A stretch of 64,000 bases of DNA from positions 53,088,144-53,152,143 of the forward strand of contig JAVIAB010000073.1 in the NCBI GenBank assembly GCA_032433765.1, read 5' to 3'. The notes under the pieces are model-generated. The model saw only the letters and a list, made by a program, of their open reading frames with translations. It was not told where the DNA came from and ran no database searches. The first letter of the stretch is position 1. Each line of letters begins with the position of its first letter. The DNA comes from Megaustenia siamemsis (Eukaryota; Mollusca; Gastropoda; Stylommatophora; Ariophantidae). Shown one piece after another: positions 44,045-55,272 of this stretch. Both the position numbers and the translations under genes were made by a program.

Positions 44045-44292
44045 GTAAAGTGCCCCTTCACGCCAAGTGGCGTATAGGGAATATGGTGTTAGTAATCATA
44101 ATTTTTATAGACGGCGCATTATTTTTTGGGGTTAATGTGGTCGGTATTACGCCCGTGCCGCTTTACTTCCCAGAAAAAAAGGCAGGTACCCACTTAAGAT
44201 TGGGTGAACATGGAAGCCGTTGATCAGGTCCGAACCCGACCTTATGTCCTTTGTAGTCCAGTTCACTTACCACTGAGTTATCGCGGCTCCCC
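44045..44292 (-). mobile_element. SINE-A, diverged
   Basis: Reverse copy from GGGGAGCCGCGATAACTCAG (right) to the CGCCACTTGGCGTGAAGGGG end (left); box B is mutated. Confidence 0.87.
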
Positions 44293-44469
44293 GTATCAAG
44301 TTTGTGGTGTACGCGAAATATTTAGTTAGTGCAATTTGTTGTTATTGGACGTTACACACACGGGCTAGATTTCCAGATAAACTAGCTTGTACCAATGATC
44401 ACATTATGGGTGAACCAAAAGTAAAAAAAAACAATCGTCCGAAGAAGAAAAAAATGGCACATATCAGAA

Positions 44470-44545
44470 ATTCTGCCCTGAACTCACGTGATTGTAGACC
44501 AGGCAATTCATTAACCACTTCGCTACCACGACTTCGTGTTAGAAG
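44470..44545 (-). mobile_element. tRNA-like segment, possible SINE head
   Basis: Minus strand GTGGTAGCGAAGTGGTTAAT followed by TGAGTTCAGGGC at box B distance. It resembles the head of a tRNA-derived SINE but not A, B or C. Confidence 0.35.
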
Positions 44546-45260
44546 TAAAAGAATGGTATACTATACACAGTAGTTTGCTCGAGGTATTTATTTTTTTGCC
44601 TCATTTCATAAACGTAATATGTATATATTTTTTTTGTGGTAAATTCACGCTGATTAGAGAAAGTTATATTTTACATTTTAACAAAAATTTCAGGTTAAAA
44701 ACTGTAATTTTGGACACCATAAAGTGTCAAATTCGTCACTTTATTTTAATGTGTTTGTTAAAAGCTTTATTCAACAAATCTACTAAAATATCCGTCACAC
44801 TAATTTCGTAGGCTAGAAATGTCACATATTGTGTGTGTCACGTCACAAATTCAAACCCCTTCCACGAGATAGCAGTTTTAAGAATGAGCGGAATGTAACA
44901 GACTTCAACATCTTCACCCATAAATCCTGACAACTGACACACAATTAGAACTAAAATGACATTATCTGTCTAAAGCAAGCAGCCGTGTCAAGGGTGTACT
45001 AGCTTGTGATGTCACATTAAGTGAAATAATCATTTCATCAGTTTTTTAATTGGCTGATCTAGTTATATGTTCACATCCAATAAGGTTTACAAATCGAGAC
45101 CACAAAAAGAAGAATGTTTGATTTAAATCTGCTGCTAAACTTCACATGAACAGAGATAGATACACAAATATAAGCACAGGGCCACGAGTAAAGGTGGGCA
45201 AACTTGAAAAAAAAACTTAAAATTGTTTTGGGCCAGCTAAATTAAAAGGGAAACAAAACA
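44546..45260. other. unassigned AT-rich stretch
   Basis: Nothing recognised. Confidence 0.4.
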
Positions 45261-45262
45261 TA

Positions 45263-45288
45263 ACGTTTCGACCATAGGCCTTCATCAG
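45263..45288 (-). other. hairpin motif, copy 4
   Basis: Minus strand CTGATGAA, GGCC, TAT, GGTC, GAAACG. The stem GGCC/GGTC pairs with one G-U. No inverted partner arm was found nearby. Confidence 0.55.
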
Positions 45289-45499
45289 GATTAAGACAAT
45301 AATTAACAAACAAAAACTGTATTCCTTGTTTAATACGAAAAATACATGAACAAGTTTAGTTTGTTGATGATGTAGGCGGGAGAGAATATTCCGTTGTCGT
45401 AAAGTGATCAGATAATAAGCAATCGTAGCACGTGATGATCTTTTGACTTTTGTGAAGGAATGCAAAATGAAATTGTCTGGCATGGTATTGCGATCGTCT

Positions 45500-45720
45500 G
45501 GTCAGGCAAGACCATTCTGCAGGGAGATGTGAAAGGAGATAGAAGAGAGGTATGCAGTGAAAGAGATGGGACGAGAACATCAACGAATGGACAGACCTCG
45601 CTTGACTACGCAGAGTCCCAAATAATGTCTAAAGATAAAGAGAAATGGATAAGATAGAGGAAGCCTGTCAGTGGTGTCCCAAAGACCCCCCGGGGTTATA
45701 GGATGTTGAAGAAATAAAAG
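45500..45720 (+). mobile_element. LINE 3' tail of another family
   Basis: Around 45580-45700 the sequence encodes NEWTDLA, a RRVPNN segment and, in another frame, SQIMSKDKEKWIR, then CQWCPKDPPG after a stop. This follows the common LINE terminus W.eW..L.f.eSQ...dR.kWR.lv..S.vvPq.PP. Confidence 0.6.
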
Positions 45721-45764
45721 TTCTCAAATTTTCCTAAATCAAGACTCTGCAGTGTGGACATCTG

Positions 45765-46795
45765 TATGCCCCACACAGCTGCTTGTTTTCATATGAAAGT
45801 GGCATTTTCGCTTTCTTTCTTCTTGTCTCTTTTCACTGATACCGAAAAGGTGTCGTGGTTTATATCATTTGTCGTTCTTGAGCTGCTCGAACTGTCTGAA
45901 TTAGTGATTTTCCTTTGTTGTTACATGTCTCTGTCACTGCATCTATCCATTTTCTTCTGGGTCTTCCTCTTCGTCTTTTTCCATGCATCCTCGAGAAGAA
46001 CGCCCTTGAAGGTATTTGGTGAGGATTCATTCTGACTAGGTGGCCAAACCATTTAAGTTGTTGTTGCTCTATATATTCTTGGCAGGGTTTTGTTCCTACC
46101 GTTTTTCTTATGGTTTCATTTGGTATTCTATCTTTTCTTGTGTTGTTTGTTACTTTTCTCAAGCATCGCATCTCACATGTATTGATCTTTCTTAAATGTG
46201 ATTTAGAAAGTGTCCATGTTTGACTTTCACAGCACAAAGTTGGTATGAAAAAGCTGTTTATCATTTGTTGTTTAGCTGCCATTGAAATGAAATTTGATCA
46301 CAAATAAATCTGTTCGAAATCACACACCAGAACACTTGAATTTCTTTTTACTACTGGCAATGAAATTCATTTATAATTTAAATTTGACTTCCATCGCAAA
46401 AAATGCGTCGTGTTGCCAGCAGTCACGCACCGGAAGTCCGCTATAATCTTTACAATTGTACGGCATTCATGAATGTCCTGAAACTAGTACATTTCCTTCA
46501 TCCTTAAAATTGATATTACATTGGAGTGGTTTCAGCTTTTGACAGAAATAGAAAACACAATTTGTAGCTAAAGTCAATGTTTATGTGTGAGTAATGTTGT
46601 AACAGTTAATGCTTATAGCAATGAAAATCAAAGAGTGGCAAATCTGAGAGTTTCTGGGGTTTGCAGTTTTTTTAAACCACAAATTTAGATGCCGTTTCTA
46701 CTACTGACTCTGAATATTTAATAGACACACCATGTGTGCATTTTATTTTTCAGGATAATCGCAAGTGAGCAAATCAATTAAAGTTTATGCGACAA
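45765..46795 (+). repeat. dispersed repeat D1, copy 2, split by a LINE
   Basis: ACACAGCTGCTTGTTTTCAT and AAAGTGGCATTTTCGC (45768-45812) match 13143-13180. After the LINE-beta insertion the similarity resumes at about 46460 (ATGTCCTGAAACTAGTACAT) through 46720 (GACTCTGAATATTTA). Confidence 0.6.
45815..46285 (-). mobile_element. LINE-beta 3' fragment, open frame, inserted in D1
   Basis: A 140-codon minus frame: KQQMINSFFIPTLCCESQTW, TLSKSHLRKINTCEMRCLRK, RIPNETIRKTVG, YIEQQQLKWFGHLVRMNPHQ, HGKRRRGRPRRKWIDAVTET. This is the C-terminal region of a LINE ORF2 after the RT domain. No catalytic residues remain. The intact frame suggests a fairly recent insertion. Confidence 0.87.
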
Positions 46796-46799
46796 ATTG

Positions 46800-47389
46800 C
46801 TATGCTGAGCTTATAGTGGGTATATTTTAACGTGAATGTGTATGTGTTGAAATATCTTACATATCTGCATAAAAGTGACATTTGTTATATTAGTTTGTGA
46901 ATATAGAGGGGGGTGTATTTGTGAATATATAGTGGGGTGTGTTTGTTGCAGGTGTTCCTGTTAACTTATGGGTTCGGGTTAGTCTAAAGGCCCGGTATCA
47001 CCGCAAACGAATTAAAATCAATAATTACTCAATGCCAGTGGAATCATCCAAATTAAAACTCATCTTATTGAAGGATCTGAACAAAGAAAAACAGCTGAAG
47101 TCCCCATCTTAGCAGCTACAGCACACGCCAAAAGACATAAGGCCAAGCGGCACCGAAAGTGAACGCAGCTGAACTGACTTTCGTCATACGATATCACTCA
47201 TCGTAAGCAGTCGGAATATATCCTGTGAGTTTCCAGTCAAGTAACCGATTTCTATTGTGATGCTGGTAACGTCAAAGTGGAGAAGAGTACATTGCTGAAG
47301 AATACATTCCTCAACGCCAGTCTCCAACACAAGGATGATAAAACCATCATTCTTTTGCTTTCCAATAAGAAAGTAACAATCGGAACATT
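46800..47389. other. unassigned stretch
   Basis: Contains a short duplication around 46900-46945 (GTGAATATAGAGGGG / GTGAATATATAGTGGGG). No gene recognised. Confidence 0.4.
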
Positions 47390-47545
47390 TTGTGATAGAT
47401 GGGGAAAACATGAAGGAAGAAATGGATAAAGGGAAACACAAAAAGATACCAGAGAGTTTTAGAGAACCGATTGGATGGAAGTCAGTAACCGAACCTATAG
47501 AAATCTATAGACAGTTGTGGAGATTGATGATGATGATAAGTAGAA
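47390..47545 (+). mobile_element. degraded LINE-alpha 3' end
   Basis: Encodes GKHKKIPESFREPIGWKSVT then IYRQLWRLMMMI, alignable to RENIPDSLKEWLGRRSTTEM and RKLWRDMI, ending in GATGATGATGATAAG. Confidence 0.65.
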
Positions 47546-47866
47546 AGATATCAACTGAAGAAAGAAGGGGACAAAATAGATGAGTTAAAGAAATGATTTA
47601 CAAATATTGATCTGTTTGCATGTGTGGCGGGATTTTTAAGCATTCCATTAAATTCCTTGGGCTTAAACGGTCACTAGATTAAATATTTTCTTATTTTATT
47701 AACTAAAAACTAGTATGGTCGTGAGTTTACATTGCGATTCTAAGGTCGTTGACAACGATAATACAAAACATAAATGCATATGCTCTTCAGATGTTTGTAA
47801 ATCCGGATTTGGTTGTTTTGTGTCATTGGATAAAAGGCTTCCGTAAACCTCTTTTATTTTAGTGTA
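47546..47866. other. unassigned AT-rich stretch
   Basis: Nothing recognised. Confidence 0.4.
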
Positions 47867-48200
47867 GGGGGACTGGTTGGTCTCAAGACAAAACGGCGGC
47901 CTCGAGACAGAGAGGTTGTGGGTTCAAATCCCGGTTACACCGGTTGGGATTTTTATTTATAATTTCTCCGCAACGGCAACCACTCCTGGTCTCAGCAGCG
48001 AGGCCCGGCTTGAAACGTCAATTACTTATGGACGGAACAAATATGAGCACCTTCGAAGATGGGAGTTATCTGCCTGTGCGCCTTGGGTCCCCTATGCACA
48101 CGGTTGCCAGGGAAAAGAGGATTGACACGCAAAATTCAGTTCGTAGTCTCTAGGGACTTCGTTAGAGATAAAAGCTGGTGAACGAAAAAAAAAACAAATT
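47867..48200 (+). mobile_element. SINE-B, full copy
   Basis: Head GGGGACTGGTTGGTCTCAAG with box B GTGGGTTCAAATCCCGG; middle CTCCTGGTCTCAGCAGCGAG; core CGGCTTGAAACGTCAATTAC; TTATCTGCCTGTGCGCC; 3' tail CTCTAGGGACTTCGTTAGAG, AAAGCTGGTGAACG and an A run. Its tail occurs once here, whereas in the copy at 5490-6066 it is amplified. Confidence 0.8.
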
Positions 48201-48286
48201 TTAGTAGATGAAAACTATAAACGTGTATATAACCTTCTTAGTGCCCATCAGTTAAGTTAGTGTGGACACATTGAATCGAAATCTGT

Positions 48287-48316
48287 GTCTTTCGACCCGA
48301 AGCATTCGTCTTCTGA
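48287..48316 (-). other. hairpin motif, copy 5 (degenerate)
   Basis: Minus strand CAGAA, GAC, GAATGCTTCGG, GTC, GAAAGAC. The stem is preserved; the flanking blocks are mutated. Confidence 0.4.
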
Positions 48317-48399
48317 ATGAATATAATATATTTATTCTTGTTTTACGAAGTTTTACCCAAAGACCAACCAATTTGATGATTACGATATTTTCAGTCCCA

Positions 48400-48600
48400 T
48401 CGGCTCTTTAACACACCCATAGTGCACGTACAAGAACTCCTGCTTTCCGCTGTTATCCTAGAGAGTTAGACATCGGAGCTCACTATCCAGAGACCGGAGC
48501 CAGGGTAAAACCGTGAGGAAATCAAGGATTCGAAGAAAGGGCTTCCGTCCGAGGCAGGATTCCAACCCGGAAACTCTTCTTTGTTTTCTTTAGAGCTCCC
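48400..48600 (-). mobile_element. SINE-C copy
   Basis: Minus strand GGGTTGGAATCCTGCC (box B-like), CCGGTCTCTGGATAGTGAGC, CCGATGTCTAACTCTCTAGG, ATAACAGCGGAAAGCAGGAG, then GTGTTAAAGAGCC. The order matches the copy at 42437. Confidence 0.65.
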
Positions 48601-48734
48601 AGTTTCCCATGATTTAGTCTCAATGAAAAGGACTTGAAGGCCTGTTAGATGATTGTTCTATCGTGCGCAGCAGCATACAAGCTGTATGTATAAGGAACAA
48701 ATTTACATTAACTTTAATTAACATCTTTATACTA

Positions 48735-49325
48735 CTAGACTTACAATCTTACATATATCTGGGCAGTAACATAGACAAAAATAGGAGGAACAGAGAATGA
48801 TACCAAGATAATGATATCAAAGGCAAAAGGAACATTCGTTGCACTAGGAAACATATGGAAGTAAAAAAAAAGTAGGTTAAATACAAACTAAAAATGTTCA
48901 ACTGCAATGTTAAGTCAGTCTTATTATACGACTGTGAAACATGGACAACATAAAAAATTACAATCATGAAAATACAGACCTTTATTAGTGGATATTTACG
49001 CAGAATAAAAGGATGGAAATGGCAGGACACAATCACTAACATAGAATTATGGAAATGTATCAGTCAAACAAATACCAGTAGATAAAGAGATACAGCGAAG
49101 ACGATGACGCTGAATAGGATACAGACTGCGGAAGCCAACATAGAGTATTACACAACATGCTCCTTTTTGGAATCCCCAAAGAGGAAGACTAAAAATTCTT
49201 GGAGAAGACAGATGGAAGCAGAGGTGAAGACGATGGGGAAGACATGTAATAATCTTAAAAGAATGGCAAGAAATAGAACGGCTTTGAAAGTGTTTGTCGA
49301 AGACCTATGCTCCACAGGGAGCTGA
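48735..49325 (+). mobile_element. LINE-delta 3' fragment
   Basis: Encodes, over several frames, YLGSNIDKN-like, KSVLLYDCETWTT, RIKGWKWQD, and NWRRQMEAEVKTMGKT-like sequence, ending VFVEDLCSTGS. Closely similar to 59640-60095, which has the clearer RRWRWIGHTLRKP motif. Confidence 0.8.
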
Positions 49326-49379
49326 AAAGTAGAAGAACATCTTTATCTATTGAGTAAAACATTTACTGTTTCTCTAAAT

Positions 49380-49800
49380 TAGAACGTCAGACAAAAGAGT
49401 GAGAACGTCGGACAAAAGAGTGAGAACGTCAGTCAAAAGAGTGAGAACATTAGTCAAAAGAGTGAGAACGTCAGTCAAAAGAGTGAGAACGTCAGATAAA
49501 AGAGTGACAACGTCGGACAAAAGAGTGAGAAAATTCAGACAAAAGAGTGAGAACGTCAGAAAAAAGAGTGAGAACGTCAGACAAAAGAGTGAGAACATCA
49601 TACAAAAGCGTGAGAACGTCAGACAAAAGAGTGAGAACGTCAGACAAAAGAGTGAGAACATCAGACAAAAGAGTGAGAACGTCAGACAAAAGAGTGAGGA
49701 CGTCAGACAAAAGAGTGAGGACGTCAAACAAAAGAGTGAGGACGTCAAACAAAAGAGTAAGAACGTTAAACAAAAGAGTTAGAAACCATTACAAAAGAGT
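49380..49800. repeat. 21-bp minisatellite, about 20 copies
   Basis: Unit GAGAACGTCAGACAAAAGAG plus T. The length is a multiple of three, so several frames are open on both strands (up to 127 codons). Not coding. Confidence 0.96.
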
Positions 49801-50184
49801 TTAACAGCCCAAATTACTGATATCAATATACTCTACTACAAAAATGTGATACCATATACCATGTAGTAATTCAAATAAATAATAACATTGATGAAATAAC
49901 GCGATGTTGTATGGAAGTGAAAACAGTAAACTTTACAGTGATTCTTTTCTCAAGCCAAAAAGTTGGCCATTAAGTTTGAAGACGCTTTCAAAATAACGTT
50001 GGTTGAAACACGGCACAGCAGAGATGAAGTAAACCCGTTTATACTATCCCAAAAGACCCGTATCGATTTGTCCGAGCAGATCATTTTAAAATCGCCCATG
50101 AGAACATCTTAAGTGAGATTAAATGGTTAAAAATGTAGGAAGCGAAAGACACTGCCGGGAATTTTCCAGCAGACTATTTTTGAT
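49801..50184. other. unassigned AT-rich stretch
   Basis: Nothing recognised. Confidence 0.4.
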
Positions 50185-52080
50185 CACAGATTCCTCTCTT
50201 CTTGAAATCAGATTCTTTTCTTCGTGATATCAGATTCTTTTCTTCTTGATATCAGATTCGTTTCTTCTTGATATCAGATTCTTTTCTTCTTGATATCAGA
50301 TTCTTTTCTTCTTGATTTCAGATTCTTTTCTTCTTGATATCAGATTCTTTTCTTCTTGATACCAGATAATATCTCTTCTTGATACCAGATCATATATCTT
50401 CTTGATACCAGATCCATCTCTTCTTGATACCAGATCTTGTCTCTTCTTGATACCAGATCTTGTCTCTTCTTGATACCAGATCTTGTCTCTTCTTGATACC
50501 AGATCTTGTCTCTTCTTGATACCAGATCTTGTCTCTTCTTGATACCAGATCCATCTCTTCTTGATACCAGATCTTGTCTCATCTTGGTACCAGATCTTGT
50601 CTCTTCTTGATACCAGATCATATCTCTTCTTGATACCAGATCTTGTCTCTTCTTGATACCAGATCTTGTCTCTTCTTGATACCAGATCTTGTCTCTTCTT
50701 GATACCAGATCTTGTCTCTTCTTGATACCAGATCTTGTCTCTTCTTGATACCAGATCTTGTCGCTTTTTGATACCAGATCCATCTCTTCTTGATAACAGA
50801 TCATATCTCTTCTTGATACCAGATCATATCTCTTCTTGATACCAGATCTTGTCTCTTCTTGATATCAGATTCTTCTCTTTTTGATATCAGATTCCTCTCT
50901 TCTTGATATCAGATTTTTCTCTTCTTGATATAAGATTCATCTCTCCGTGATATCAGATTCATCTCTCCTTGATATCAGATTCATCTCTTCTTGATATCAG
51001 ATTCATCTCTCCTTGATATCAGATTCTTCTCTTTCTGATATCAGATTCCTCTCTTCTTGATATCAGATTTTTCTCTTATTGATATCAGATTCATATCTTC
51101 TTGATATCAGATTCATCTCTTCTTGATATCAGATTCATCTCTTCTTGATATCAGATTCTTCTCTTCTTGATATCAGAATCATCTCACATTGATGTCAGAT
51201 TCTTCTGTTCTCGATATCAGATTCTTCTCTTCTTGATAACAAATTCTTCTCTTCTTTATAACAGATTCACCTCTTCTTGATATCAGATTCTTCTCTTCTT
51301 TATAACAAATTCTTCTCTTCTTTATAACAGATTCTTCTCTTCTTGATGTCAGATTCTTCTCTTCTTGATGTCAGATTCTTCTCTTCTTGATATCAGATTC
51401 ATCTCTCATTGATTTAATATTCTTCTCTTCACGATATCAGATTCTTCTCTTCTTTATAACAGATTCTTCTCTTCTTGATGTCAGATTCTTCTCTTCTTGA
51501 TATCAGATTCATCTCTCATTGATTTAAGATTCTTCTCTTCCTGATATCTGATCCATCTCTTCTTGATATCAAATCCATCTCTTCTTGATATCAGATGCTT
51601 CTCTTCTTGATATCAGATGCTTCTCTTCTTGATATCAGATGCCTCTCTTCTTGATATCAGATACATCTCTCCTTGATATCAGATTCTTTTCTTCTTGATA
51701 TCAGATTAATCTCCCCTTGATATCAGATTCTTTTCTTCTTGATATCAGATTAATCTCTCCTTGATATCAGATTCTCTTCTGGATATCAGATTTTTCTCTT
51801 CTTGATATCAGATCCATATCTTCTTGATGTAAGATTCATCTCTTCTTGAAATCAGATACATCTCTTCTTGATATAAGATTCTTCTCTTCTTGATATAAGA
51901 TTCTTCTCTTCTTGATATAAGATTCTTCTCTTCTTGATATAAGATTCTTCTCTTCTTGATATAAGATTCTTCTCTTCTTGATATAAGATTCTTCTCTTCT
52001 TTATATCAGATTCTTCTCTTCTCCATCACATGTTATTCTCTTCTCCATCACATATTCCTCTTTTCTTAATCACGATAAGT
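50185..52080. repeat. 22/23-bp minisatellite, about 85 copies
   Basis: Two unit types: 22-bp TTCTTGATATCAGATTCTTC plus TC (outer parts) and 23-bp TTCTTGATACCAGATCTTGT plus CTC (50350-50850). Further local variants are GATATAAGATTC (51870-51990) and GATGTCAGATTC. The 23-bp block yields a 154-codon minus frame (three units per 23 residues). Confidence 0.97.
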
Positions 52081-52444
52081 TTCCTCTTCTGTGATTACCA
52101 AACATATACTCCTCTTTGTGTTTCATTAAAAGGGTTTTAAGTTGTCGTTTTTTTTCGCTGTTATTTACAGCAAGCGTATTTATGCGCTGCACGTTGCCTT
52201 CCTTCTTAAATCTCTACTCGCTTGAACAGTTTGCACACTAGGCTACCCTACTGAGGCTGAGTAGGGCCTGAATCACGTCTAATGCACCGATTATTACGTC
52301 AGTAATTAGCCGAGCCGCTAACGGCTTTCAGCTCTTGGGCTCTCAGAACAATTACCTCCCTTCTTGGCCACAAAAGAACATAAATATACTAAAAATATAT
52401 CATTTAGGATGAAAAACGCAATTAAAAAAAACAAATATGTGAAG
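52081..52444. other. unassigned stretch
   Basis: Nothing recognised. Confidence 0.4.
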
Positions 52445-53085
52445 TCTAATAAGTGATATCTTATAAGGGAAATCCAATACATGAAGTCTAATAAGTGAAG
52501 TCTAACAAGTGAAGTCTAGCAAGTGAGGTCTAACAAGTGAGGTCTAACAAGTGAGGTCTAACAAGTGAGGTCTAACAAGTGAGGTCTAACAAGTGAGGTC
52601 TAACATGTGAGGTCTAACAAGTGAAGTCTAACACGTCAGGTCTAACACGTGAGGTCTAACACGTGAGGTCTAACACGTGAGGTCTAACACGTGAGGTCTA
52701 ACACGTGAGGTCTAACAAGTGAAGTCTAACAAGTGAAGTCTAACAAGTGAAGTCTAACAAGTGAAGTCTAACATGTGAAGTCTAACATGTGAGGTCTAAC
52801 AAGTGAGGTCTAACAAGTGAGGTCTAACATGTGAGGTCTAACATGTGAGGTCTAACAAGTGAGGTCTAACACGTGAGGTATAACACGTGAGGTCTAACAA
52901 GTGAGGTCTAACACGTGAGGTCTAACACGTGAGGTCTAACACGTGAGGTCTAACACGTGAGGTCTAACACGTGAGGTCTAACACGTGAGGTCTAACACGT
53001 GAGGTCTAACACGTGAGGTCTAACACGTGAGGTCTAACAAGTGAGGTCTAACAAGTGAGGTCTAACAAGTGAGGTCTAATAAATG
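52445..53085. repeat. 14-bp minisatellite, about 45 copies, many with CACGTG
   Basis: Unit GTCTAACAAGTGAG with variants AACACGTGAG and AACATGTGAG. The CACGTG form is clustered at 52630-52710 and 52865-53035. Confidence 0.97.
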
Positions 53086-53097
53086 ACGTCTGAGAAA

Positions 53098-53785
53098 TGG
53101 AACGTACAGGAGAAAAAAACGTTAAAGACATCAAGATAACCGATATATTTCATGTCCCAAATCGATAAAGACAGATCTTTACTGACATCAAGATAACCAC
53201 TATATTTCATGTCCCAAATCGATAAAGACAGATCTTTACTGACATCAAGATAACTACTATATTTCATGTCCCAAATCGATAAAGACAGATCTTTACTGAC
53301 ATCAAGATAACCACTATATTTCATGTCCCAAATCGATAAAGACAGATCTTTACTGACATCAAGATAACTACTATATTTCATGTCCCAAATCGATAAAGAC
53401 AGATCTTTACTGACATCAAGATAACCACTATATTTCATGTCCCAAATCGATAAAGACAGATCTTTACTCACATCAAGATAACTACTATATTTCATGTCCC
53501 AAATCGATAAAGACAGTTCTTTACTGACATCAAGATAACCACTATATTTCATGTCCCAAATCGATAAAGACAGATCTTTACTGACATCAAGATAACCACT
53601 ATATTTCATGTCCCAAATCGATAAAGACAGATCTTTACTGACATCAAGATAACCACTATATTTCATGTCCCAAATCGATAGAGATAGAGCTTTACTGACA
53701 TCAAGATAATCACTATACTTCCTGTCCCAAATCGAAAGAGATAGAACTTTACTGATATCAAAATAACTACCTTATTTTCCGGTAC
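53098..53785. repeat. 57-bp minisatellite, about 11 copies, alternating types
   Basis: Unit GACATCAAGATAACCACTAT, ATTTCATGTCCCAAATCGAT, AAAGACAGATCTTTACT. AACCACTA and AACTACTA alternate through the middle, giving a 114-bp higher-order unit. A 196-codon minus frame is open because 57 is a multiple of three. Confidence 0.96.
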
Positions 53786-54487
53786 TCCATCACTTTTCCC
53801 TTACAACATCTAGAGGCATATAATGTTGTGATCGTTTTTCACTGATGGCTTATACTTAGTGTGGATCGTGTTGTTTGATATATCATTAGCCCATCGTCTA
53901 TGGCTGTCTTTCCACTATTTACTCCAAGATTAAATGTTAATACTTTCCAGATATCTGCTGAGAGTATAAAAAAAAGATATCAAAGAGAGAATGACAAGAC
54001 TAGGTCTGCACCTCGTTGAGCCGACCCCCAAAACGGTTATTATGTAGAGAGAGCATCAGCTAAACATTAACAGAATGAAGCAAACATAATAGCACCCTAA
54101 TTTATAACAATCTAGATTATGCAATTTCTGAGACACCGAAAAAAATGGTTTGTGAAGATCCCATTATTCATAACCGTTATCGTGTGAATGAGTCACCGTC
54201 ATCGGTTCGAAAGGTCAAAAACCACTGACTTGTTTAAAAGTTGATAGAATATATTATAACTATCTCTTCAGGGCTTTAGACCCCACAGAGACAGACACAT
54301 GCGGTTATTTTAGTGGAAAAGTTGACGAGTTCACTTGGAAAAAAAAATCCTCGTTGAGAATTACTTTATATTCAAAAAGGGACTCTGTTTAAATCTCTGA
54401 ACGAATTCCCTAGATAATGAAAATGTATTGATCAAGTAATAGCAATGATGTTAAAGTAAAGCTTCGCTTTGTTGAAAGAGAGAGAGA
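53786..54487. other. unassigned stretch
   Basis: Nothing recognised. Confidence 0.4.
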
Positions 54488-54690
54488 GATAGCTGCAGTG
54501 GTTAATGTTCATAGCTACGGATCTGATTCAGTTCCAACATTTTCTTGCGTGACATTTATCGGAAGGACACGGTTGGTTTCTAGGTTTACCCAATATAAAA
54601 ATAATCGGTACCAAAATTGTCATCACAAAATATAAGTCAGCCTAGCGGGATATTGACCGCGTCACCCCTGGATTTGCCAGTTGTTATTGG
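54488..54690 (+). mobile_element. diverged relative of SINE-A
   Basis: GATAGCTGCAGTGGTTAATG resembles the SINE-A box A. TTCTAGGTTTACCCAATATA and ATAATCGGTACC parallel the SINE-A body TTCCGGGTTCACCCAGCCTT and ATGGGTACC. The remainder does not align, so it is either a very old copy or a related subfamily. Confidence 0.5.
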
Positions 54691-55044
54691 GAAAATATCG
54701 GCACAAACTCCATATTTTCTTCAACTGCAATATAGACGAGTTGTCTATTTTTTTTTGTTTTTGTTTTTTTTTAACTAGGGAGAAACGAAATATCTAATAT
54801 CAAATATGCAACAGCGATTAGATGTGTAGAGCTTTAACACAACAGTGCACTTGGCTACAGTTGAGATTTTGAAGGGAGTGATTGATCTGCAACAATGCAG
54901 GTCCTCGCATTTATTGCTATCATCAGCTCTACAAATTAGTTCAGTTTAAGATCGAATCATCGATCTGTAGGTTATGAAGTAAACGCGTTAGAGTGGAATG
55001 TGTGCATACATTTAGCGTAATGTATTTCTGTTACCATAGATGGC
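54691..55044. other. unassigned AT-rich stretch
   Basis: Contains an interrupted T run near 54745. Nothing else. Confidence 0.4.
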
Positions 55045-55165
55045 AGCTAGGTGATCCCTATAATATACAGGCAGATAAAATTAGTTGGTTTAATCATGTG
55101 GCAGTGTAGAAACAAAACAAAAACAGAGAGCATTTCAAGAAATGTTACGAAAGCAACAACACGAA
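55045..55165 (+). mobile_element. possible short LINE tail fragment
   Basis: Encodes YRQIKLVGLIMWQCRN, resembling the R.IK..GH.mr segment of LINE ORF2, then a basic stretch. Weak. Confidence 0.3.
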
Positions 55166-55167
55166 AG

Positions 55168-55272
55168 CGTAAAACCGACCACATTATCCCAAAAATCGTG
55201 TACTGTAAAAATTATGCTCATTACACTATATTCCCTATACGCCATTTGGCGTGACGGGCTCTTTACTTTTTT
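55168..55272 (+). mobile_element. SINE-A, 5'-truncated (3' half only)
   Basis: Starts within the body at GCGTAAAACCGACCACATTA and runs to CGCCATTTGGCGTGACGGGC. The tRNA head is missing. Confidence 0.85.

Noticed and set aside
53076..53666. 196-codon frame with 19-residue repeats
   Set aside because: 57-bp minisatellite; no flanking exon structure or signal.
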